A stretch of 64,000 bases of DNA from Orientallactaga sibirica (taxonomy: Eukaryota; Chordata; Mammalia; Rodentia; Dipodidae): assembly GCA_036365145.1 (NCBI GenBank), contig JAEOAD010000005.1:2914001-2978000 (forward strand), read 5' to 3'. A program made the position numbers and the translations under genes. Position 1 is the stretch's first letter, and the number at the start of each line of letters is the position of its first letter. Positions 56,981 through 64,000 of this stretch are shown one piece after another. Under the pieces are notes generated by a model that was not told the origin of the DNA, made no database searches, and worked only from the letters and a program-made list of their open reading frames with translations.

Positions 56981-57182
56981 GGGTTTGAGAGATGACTCTG
57001 TGATTATGGTTCTTGACTGCAAATTAAGGACCCTGGTTCGATTCCCTAGTACGCACATAAAGCCAGATACATAAGGTGGCACATGTGTCTGGAGTTCATT
57101 CATTGCAGTGGCTAAAGACCCTGTCATGCCCATTCTCTCTCTCTCTCATAAATAAACAGATAAAAATATAAAAAGCAGTTAT
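56966..57182 (+). mobile_element. tRNA-like SINE, second of a tandem pair
   Basis: Body 56,981-57,169 (GGGTTTGAGAGATGACTCTG head, TTCGATTCCCTAGTACGCAC, CT run, AATAAACAGATAAAAATA tail). It lies between AAAAAGCATTTACAT at 56,966 and AAAAAGCAGTTAT at 57,170, so the target sequence now appears three times. Confidence 0.9.
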
Positions 57183-57226
57183 ATCTTTCCAACATAGATT
57201 GGCAGAGTAAGCATCACCAATCAAAA

Positions 57227-57465
57227 AAAGAGGAGCATGAGCTGGAGGGATGGCTTAGCAGTTAAGGCATTTGCCTGCAAAGCCAAAGGAACCAGGTTCA
57301 ATTGCCCAGGACTCACGTTAGCCAGATGCACAAGGGGACACATGCATCTGGAGTTCCTTTGCAGTGGCAGGAGGCCCTGAGAGCCCATTCTCTATCTTCC
57401 TCTTTCTCTATCCTCCCTCTGTCTCTCAAATATATATATATATATATAATTTAAAGAGCAGCAAG
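57227..57465 (+). mobile_element. tRNA-like SINE
   Basis: Body about 57,239-57,450 (GAGCTGGAGGGATGGCTTAG head, TTCAATTGCCCAGGACTCAC, CAGTGGCAGGAGGCCCTGAG, CT-rich, then a TA-repeat tail at 57,428-57,448). Flanks AAAGAGGAGCATGA and AAAGAGCAGCAAGTGA suggest the duplication. Confidence 0.9.
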
Positions 57466-58367
57466 TGAAGATCAGAACAAAGGAAGACCCAAACCCAGCA
57501 AGGCAATTCAAAATTGTGTGGCTGTTACACTTCTGCCACCTGTAAATCATGATGCAATCAGCTGGGCTCCAGAGGACTTTGGTAGCTCAACCTATCTGCC
57601 TTTGCTGCCTTTTCCATTCATGGCCTTTCTCTTGGGAAAGGTATTTGCCACTTACCTCAGGTAATGCCACATGGTTCAGGCATCTCCAGCCTCCCGGGGT
57701 TTCCATTACAGCTTACATCTAACCATCATAATTTCATGCAGTGGCCTCATTATACTTACTAGCCATGTATTGACCCTCCCATGCATTGTCTGGCCTCAGC
57801 AGCTGCAAACATGGTGCATGCAATACATGACTCCCTGATTCCTGCATCCTTCATGTCTCTAACACCATTACCAGCTGAAAAAAGAATGCCAAGGTCTGTT
57901 TCCAGCTTGGAATGAAGCCTGGGATGCTACCTCGGGTCAAAGATAATACACATTATTCTAACGGGGTAAATACAGACTTAAGTGAAAACAATGGAAATAT
58001 CACTGGTTAATGAATAGGATAAACCATACTCAAATTTCATTTTTGTTAGATCTGTTTCAAACTGGATGACATATTTAATATCTTAGCATTTATTTCCTTC
58101 TAAGAACAAGAATAACAAAAGTATTTTTTCCTCACTTGGGAGGTAATCAAAAGGATTTATTTAGGTAATAAAAAACAATCTGTATGGTTAAAATGATAAA
58201 GTAGTTCATTGGTTCCATTACCTCCCTGTAGCCTTTCCTTTGTGGTACATAGCATAATCACAGGTGGCTCTCACAAGGCGTAGGGTAATTGCTGCTTATT
58301 TTTCTTAGTGAATATTAAATTGTATCCGTTTGGCAAATAAGTTTAGAGAAATGCTTTCTTTTGTTTG
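57466..58367. other. Unrecognised sequence
   Basis: No gene or repeat recognised. Confidence 0.4.
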
Positions 58368-58668
58368 CATGTGATGTGTGCATGAATGCATGTGTGTTCA
58401 TATATGTTTGGGAGCATGAGTATGCGGTATGCACATGGGTGCACATGTGAGTAGAAGCTAGAGTTTGATAGCAGGTGTCTTCCTCAATCAACCTCGTATT
58501 TATTGAAGCTCAGGCCAGTGTATCTAGTGAGCTTGTCCCACTGTCTTGGAACAGTAGGATTACTGGTGCCACACCCACACAACATTTATGTAGATGCTGG
58601 GTATATGAACTCTGGTCCTCATACGTACATGGCAAGCACTTTATCCACTGAGCCATTTCATCAGCCTC
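58368..58668 (-). mobile_element. B3-type SINE
   Basis: Reading in reverse: a GTG/CATG-rich stretch, CAGGTGTCTTCCTCAATCAA, GTGAGCTTGTCCCACTGTCT, GGATTACTGGTGCCACACCC, ACTCTGGTCCTCATACGTAC and ATCCACTGAGCCATTTCATC. This is the full B3 landmark order. Diverged but nearly full length. The 60-codon frame inside it is not a gene. Confidence 0.88.
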
Positions 58669-58794
58669 AATACTTCCTTTACTAAAGGTGTAAAGAAGCG
58701 ATGCAAAGTTTTAAAACCAGTTTTATTGCCGTTACAGTAAAATTAAGTAGGTGGGAAAACTTAATAGCTCCACACAGAACACTGAAACTCTATT

Positions 58795-59575
58795 CCTATC
58801 TCTCACTCTGAACAGCAACCAACTCACAACTTCAGTGAAAGACCTGGAACTCTTAAACTAATAGAAGAAAATGGGACTTCTTGAAATATTATTATAAGTA
58901 ATAGGTTTGTTTTTTACCTATGAGTAACCCCAATTAGAACAGCTACCATCAGAAAACAATACTAGCAAGAAAATGGAGACATCCATTGTTAGTGTGGACA
59001 TAAATTAGTACAAATACTACAGAAAAGAGCATGAGGATTCTTCAGAAAAGAAGCAGACCCACCACGTGATCTAGCTACATTCCTTCTGCATAATGTCTGA
59101 AGGAAATGATGTCATCATATTAAACAACCTTCACCTATGAACGTTTATTGCACCACCATTCACATAAGCTATGATATAGAATCAAAATGTCTGTTAAGAC
59201 GAGATGAAAAGACAGCTTGGTGGTAAAGGTGCTTGCTTACAAAGCCTAATGGCCTGGGTTTGATTCCCCAGTACCCATATAAAGACAGATGCACAAAGTG
59301 GTGCATGCATCTAGACTCATTTGCAGAATCAGGAGACCTTGGCATGCCTATGCTCATGTTCTCTCAAATAAAAATTAAATAAACATATGAAAATATCTGT
59401 TAGTGGATGAGTAGATAAAGAAAATGTTATAAAACATGAGAAAATTATTCAGTCATAAAAAGAACAAAATTCTATCATTTGTAGTAAATGGTAAGTAAAA
59501 TAAATCAGGCACAGGAAGACAAGTGGAATCTATTCTCTCCCATATGTGGAAGTTAAAAGATTTAACCCAAAAGCT
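58795..59575 (+). mobile_element. Old L1 3'-region fragment, split by one SINE
   Basis: TATCTCTCACTCTGAACAGC, ACTAATAGAAGAAAATGGGA, ACCCCAATTAGAACAGCTAC, CGTTTATTGCACCACCATTC, then (beyond the SINE at 59,199) TTATTCAGTCATAAAAAGAA and CTCCCATATGTGGAAGTTAA follow the C-terminal ORF2 and 3'-end order of old mammalian L1s. Confidence 0.75.
59184..59403 (+). mobile_element. tRNA-like SINE nested in an old L1
   Basis: Body 59,199-59,389 between AAAATGTCTGTTAAG (59,184-59,198) and AAAATATCTGTTAG (59,390-59,403). TTTGATTCCCCAGTACCCAT is conserved. The CT run is shortened. Confidence 0.9.
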
Positions 59576-59589
59576 GAAATTTCTAGGTG

Positions 59590-59880
59590 TGATTGTTACT
59601 CTTCATGGTCAACTTAACTGGATTCAAAAGTCACCACAGAAATGCAACTTTGGGTATAACTAAGAGGGTTTTTCCAGAAGGTCTAACAAAGTGGACAAGT
59701 AAAGACCACTCTGAATGGGGGCTGGGCCCCTGCGCTCCTGGAAAAAGGAAGTGGACCATTCATCTCTGTCTCTGATTCCTACGACGCCTTCCCCACCATG
59801 ATGGGCAAAAAGAATCCTCCTTGCCTTATGTTACTTGTGTCTGCTTCAATGTCACAGCAATGAGAAAAATAAGGAGCACA
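59590..59880 (+). mobile_element. Rodent interspersed repeat, family uncertain
   Basis: GTCAACTTAACTGGATTCAA, then GGGGGCTGGGCCCCTGCGCT, CTTCCCCACCATGATGGGCA and ATGTCACAGCAATGAGAAAA. The order matches the reverse of the repeat at 56,145-56,485. I recall a hAT-Charlie-like rodent repeat (possibly URR1) but cannot confirm the name. Confidence 0.5.
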
Positions 59881-59985
59881 CTAGGGAATTATGAAGATGA
59901 CCACAGTATAGAGGGGATGAAGGGGGAGGATGGAAAAATATATTCTATTAGAAGAAGAAAACTATGTACTTTAAAGAAGAGCAGG

Positions 59986-60205
59986 GCTAGATAAATGGCT
60001 TAGTGGATAAAGTGCTGTTCTCAAAATTATAAGTGCCTGAGTTCAGATTCCCCGGCCAGATAGTCTGGTGTTTCCAGCAGTGAATAACAAGAGACCCTAT
60101 TTGGAGCAAGGCAGAAGGTGAGTGCTGACACCACAAAGTTGCCTGCTGACCTCCGCATGCACCACCATGGCACGTGCACACCCATAGCCATACAACAACA
60201 TTAAC
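59986..60205 (+). mobile_element. B3-type SINE, internally shortened
   Basis: GGGCTAGATAAATGGCTTAG, GTGCCTGAGTTCAGATTCCC, then directly AACAAGAGACCCTATTTGGA, GCTGACCTCCGCATGC and GGCACGTGCACACCCATA. The middle of B3 (GGGGAGGCAGAGACAGG region) is missing. Confidence 0.85.
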
Positions 60206-61544
60206 ACAACAAAGAGCAGAGTGTGAGAAATAGGGAGAATGCCCTTTGACACAGAAGAATCACAAAGGTGACAATGAGAAAAGAACCAGCAGAGATGACG
60301 ATGATGCTGCTGATGATGAAGAAGCCTGGCCCCCACCAGGTACCAGCAATCCTAGCTCAGGACACAGACACAATATCCCTTGACACCTGACTCGTTTCCT
60401 TCGCTGAATTCTCCACAACTGCTGTGAATGCTCAGAAGTCTCACTCCGAGAGCCTTTCTATCGTAGAACCTCCTGCTGTACAATCAGCCTAAAGACACTG
60501 GCTCAGCTGCCTGCGTTTGAGTCGGGGGAGCTAAGGATCTGAATTGTTTGTATGTGCATTGGGTGAAGCCTCATTACCTTGAGTCCTGGGGTAATTCAAA
60601 AACTTGAACCTAGATTAGAAGCAGCCGTGCAGAGACTGTAAGAGCACAGGAAGAACCCTGTCAGATCTTTTTCAAGCTCTCGGCCTTTCATTTCCCTGCG
60701 GACTAGAGATGCAGTCTATGGTCTCACCCGTGCTAAGCACTTGCCCCTCCTGAGCGATATCCCAAGCCTGCAGCCTGTTGACATTCTGTCTGTACTTCAA
60801 GTTTACAGCAGTGAAATAGGTGTCAAACCTTAGGTGCTGTTTTTTGGGTGTCTGCACTCAAATCTTAGTTCAAGCATGCCATATGATACCCATTTTCAAC
60901 TATACCTTTAGAATATGAAATTGTAATTCTTAAATTATTATTCTTACATAATTTTACATGCTATTGAATTGTGTATTATACTAATTGTGAGAACTAAAGG
61001 TAATACTGTTTCTACTGTAATATTGCTTTCAATGGCCTGATTATATACATGTGTATTAAAATGAAATAAACTGTTCACGTGACTTCATGATTATTATGGG
61101 ATAGCTATTTCACCAGAGGAGTAAGTGTTTAAAACTACAGAACAATCCTACTCCAGATGTCAAGTACATAAAATAGTCAATATTTGGAAGCTCCCTTGAT
61201 TTTTTTCCTAAACAGTCAGTGCAGGAGGAACAATAAAATCACTTAGTCTAGGGGCTGACTTTATTACTTTTGGCACTCTTCTCCACAGTGGGAAAGTTTC
61301 ATTAATAGGTCAATCAATATGTGAATCAATATGGAAAAGTGAAAACATCCTGGATAACGGCACTCAGAAGGCTGACAGGAACACAACATGCCACTGCCGG
61401 ACACAGACCCCGAGGTGGCAGTTAACGCCCTACGTCTCACAACAAATCAACGTATTTTCCTGTTCTTAACATCCAGGATGTGTCTAAGGCAAATGAAAGT
61501 AATTATTCAATCGCCGAACACACTGATGCCTATAAATACGTAGC
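60206..61544. other. Unrecognised sequence
   Basis: A short GAT/GAC-rich stretch at 60,295-60,322 is the only simple repeat. No gene recognised. Confidence 0.45.
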
Positions 61545-61740
61545 TCTTGAGACATGGTCTCATGTAGTTCAGGCTTCTTCAGACTTGAACTTTGGGTCCT
61601 TCTGCCTCCATTTCCTTGGATTATAGACTGTGCACCACCATGACCAGTTTATGTAGTGCTGGGAATTGAACCCAAGGCTTCATGCATATTAAACAGGCAT
61701 TCTATCAGCTAAGCTACATTGCCTCAGCACTATGTATTTT
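61545..61740 (-). mobile_element. B4-type SINE (B1 and ID parts)
   Basis: GAGACATGGTCTCATGTAGT then GACTGTGCACCACCATGACC is a reversed B1-like half. GTGCTGGGAATTGAACCCAA then ATCAGCTAAGCTACATTGCC is a reversed ID/tRNA-like half. The combination is typical of rodent B4. Confidence 0.8.
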
Positions 61741-63090
61741 TACCTCTCCTGGTTTTATAACAGGAGACGTTCCACATGACTGTCCATCTTGCGTACATTG
61801 TATTGGTTCCTTCAGGTATACAGTTGGAGAGTGTATGTTGGCACACAACAAATCAAACTGAAGAGGAATATGAAAACATCTATTAATAGACATTTTTTGT
61901 TAAGCAGAGATATGAGATAAATAGTTCACTTCAATGCCAGAATTGTGGATGTGGTCTAAAACCATCAACCAGCAAATTCTTGAACAAGTTTTTGGATAAA
62001 CAATTACAAAAGTTAATCTGTTCTTGGCGTTCCTTCTCTCACTGGGTGTTTCCACACTCTTTGCGTTTTACTCAAAGGATGGACATAAGGTGCGAAAAAG
62101 TATTGAAGCCCAGGAAATCCTAAGAGCAACGCAGTAGTGAAAGTTTGCATATATTACCAAAGGGATTGTGCAACTCAAATGGAGAGAACCCAACAGCTCC
62201 AGGATATGTTGGTGGCTTCTCCTGATAGAATATTTTAGGGTTGAATGGATCAGCTGTTGTGAACATAGTTTGGGTGATTCTCTGGTTTGATTGGCAGATT
62301 TTTTTTTAATGTTTACTGTACCTGGTACTTCCCATGATGCATCTGATTTTAATAATATGTATGCCCAGTTATACACAGGCAAAGAAGGCGAAGAGGGAAA
62401 AGCAGTCTGCTGTTTACAGCAGGATATAAGGTGTACCAGCAGCTCAGTACAGGTGGTGGCTCCAGGTTCCCAGCAGGCTGCTAGGCACTGTGGATAAGGG
62501 CACGTTTACTGTTCGAGTCAGTGTCCCAAGCAGCTGATCTCTTCCCTGTGCTTCCTGCCTTAAGTCTATAGTGATTCATTCGACAGAAGCATTACATTAG
62601 GACAAGAGAAGATGAAGCAAGTGTGCATAACACAAAGCTAGATGCCAAAAATAGTTTGTCTTCACAACACTCTTAAAAAATCAGTGACATTAAAATCACT
62701 CTCAGAAAGTATTTACAGTAAATTTAACCACATATTAACAGTTTTTCACACACAGACATTTTATACGTAATAAATTGTATCATCTTCCCATGTATCAGTA
62801 ACCTCCTTTAATACAATAATTAAGAAAGGGTCTATGGAACCTTCCAGTATCTTTGCCACATTATGCACACTCTTATAATTGTTCCCTTTCAAAAAGCAGA
62901 GAAATAAAACTCGCTTGTAATGACTTATTGTCTGTGTGTGCATTGTTATAATAAATCTTGTAAAAATAAAAATGATAAATAAGAAAATAATATCACTGGC
63001 AAAAATATACTAGATAATTTCATTCATATGTATATTTACAGCTGTGTGAAATTAATAATGTTCATCTTTTATTTTTTATTATTTATTTTT
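61741..63090. other. Unrecognised sequence
   Basis: No named repeat or gene. Overlapping opposite-strand frames at 62,068-62,497 are not supported by any domain. Confidence 0.45.
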
Positions 63091-63307
63091 TGTTTAACAT
63101 TTTTTTTATTTATTTATTTACAAGCAGAGAAAGAGAGAGAAGAAAGACAGAGAGAATGGGCAGGCCAGGGCCTCCAGTTACCGCAAATGAACTTCAGACG
63201 CATGCACTACTTTGCGAATCTGGCTTTATGTGGGTACTGGGGAATTGAACTCAGGTTGTTAGGCTTTGGAGGCAAGTGTCTTAACTGCTGAGCCATCTCT
63301 CCAGCCC
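63091..63307 (-). mobile_element. tRNA-like SINE
   Basis: TTTA-repeat tail on the left, GACAGAGAGAATGGGCAGGC, GGGGAATTGAACTCAGGTTG, head TGAGCCATCTCTCCAGCCC in reverse. Full length. Confidence 0.9.
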
Positions 63308-64000
63308 AAGAATATTTCATTCATCTAGCTTTATATTTTATATTTTATTTAAAAACTATGCCCCACAATTGTTTCTGTCAATATGCATAAAAACACAATG
63401 GGGATTTAATATATACTATACATTTCACAAATACACTATATTCATCTCATAAATTACCTATGAGTCTTATTTTCCTCTCCTTCCTTACTCTTTTTCCTTC
63501 ATTTTCCCTTCCTTCTTCAGTTCCTTGCACTCCTGTCTCTTCCAAATGGTCTTTTCCATTATCCATTTCAAAATGGCTATGATTAACTAACTAGCGTGTC
63601 ACGTTCCAGCTGCTGGGTTCCGTTATCTGCACACTATCCCACTTCCACTCTTGACTTTCTGGAAGGCCATTACCAGGACATACATTATACCAGGGAATTT
63701 CCCAGGATCACTAAAATGGGAGACATACAACATGGACTTCAAAAGGAACATGAGGTGACATTACCACATCCAGATTCCTGAATATGTCACACTCTCAAAT
63801 TTGTGGCATTATATTTGTGTGTGACTACTCCTTGGAATACATTTCTGTCAGTGGTTCTACTCACAGACTAATTTTTAAAAATAACACATAATTTCATATT
63901 ATTAAATATGTTATCAGTAATGCATTGGATGTCCAGGCTAGCTTTCCATTTTTTTTTTTGACAACTTCTATACTTACAGACAATAAACCATGATATTTCC
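63308..64000. other. Unrecognised AT-rich sequence
   Basis: Nothing recognised. Pyrimidine-rich patch at 63,470-63,550. Confidence 0.45.

Overview
This window looks like nuclear DNA of a rodent, and I see no convincing protein-coding gene, tRNA or rRNA in it. The rodent call rests on the interspersed repeats. There are B1-type (7SL-derived) SINEs, B3- and B4-type SINEs, L1 fragments, and at least sixteen copies of a tRNA-like SINE beginning GGCTGGAGAGATGGCTTAG with a CT-rich, A-rich tail. That SINE together with this form of B1 recalls jerboas (Dipodidae). The genus-level guess is from memory and was not tested.

Layout. Bases 1-4,562 are ordinary intergenic or intronic DNA with a degenerate minisatellite (1,545-1,930), a tRNA-like SINE with clear target-site duplications, and a MIR remnant. 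Bases 4,563-25,468 are one uninterrupted tandem array of about 870 copies of a 24-bp unit: ACATGTGTGGCAGGTG, then T or A, then CTAGTCT. Bases 25,469-64,000 are a gene-poor mosaic of SINEs, old L1 pieces, microsatellites and unrecognised sequence. The largest mobile element there is a 5'-truncated L1 ORF2 pseudogene (about 51,785-54,696), with a fragment of a second L1 directly after it.

The 24-bp array dominates the window. Its left part (to about 12.8 kb) is close to consensus, with many small indels. Its right part carries many rare substitutions that recur in the same order, which shows higher-order repeats: blocks 39, 44, 47 and 48 units apart, a 10-unit duplication, and a block of about 1.3 kb copied about 4.0 kb away. 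Because 24 is a multiple of 3 and the consensus lacks stops in several frames, the array yields long open frames on both strands (up to 639 codons). I read these as a by-product of the repeat. Every unit also holds two E-box hexamers (CATGTG and CAGGTG), so about 1,700 such sites lie in 21 kb. That is the most testable functional idea here.

Nothing in the window suggests an operon, a CRISPR system or a complete gene. The interest lies in the satellite, in its layered amplification history, and in how the SINEs and microsatellites were built.
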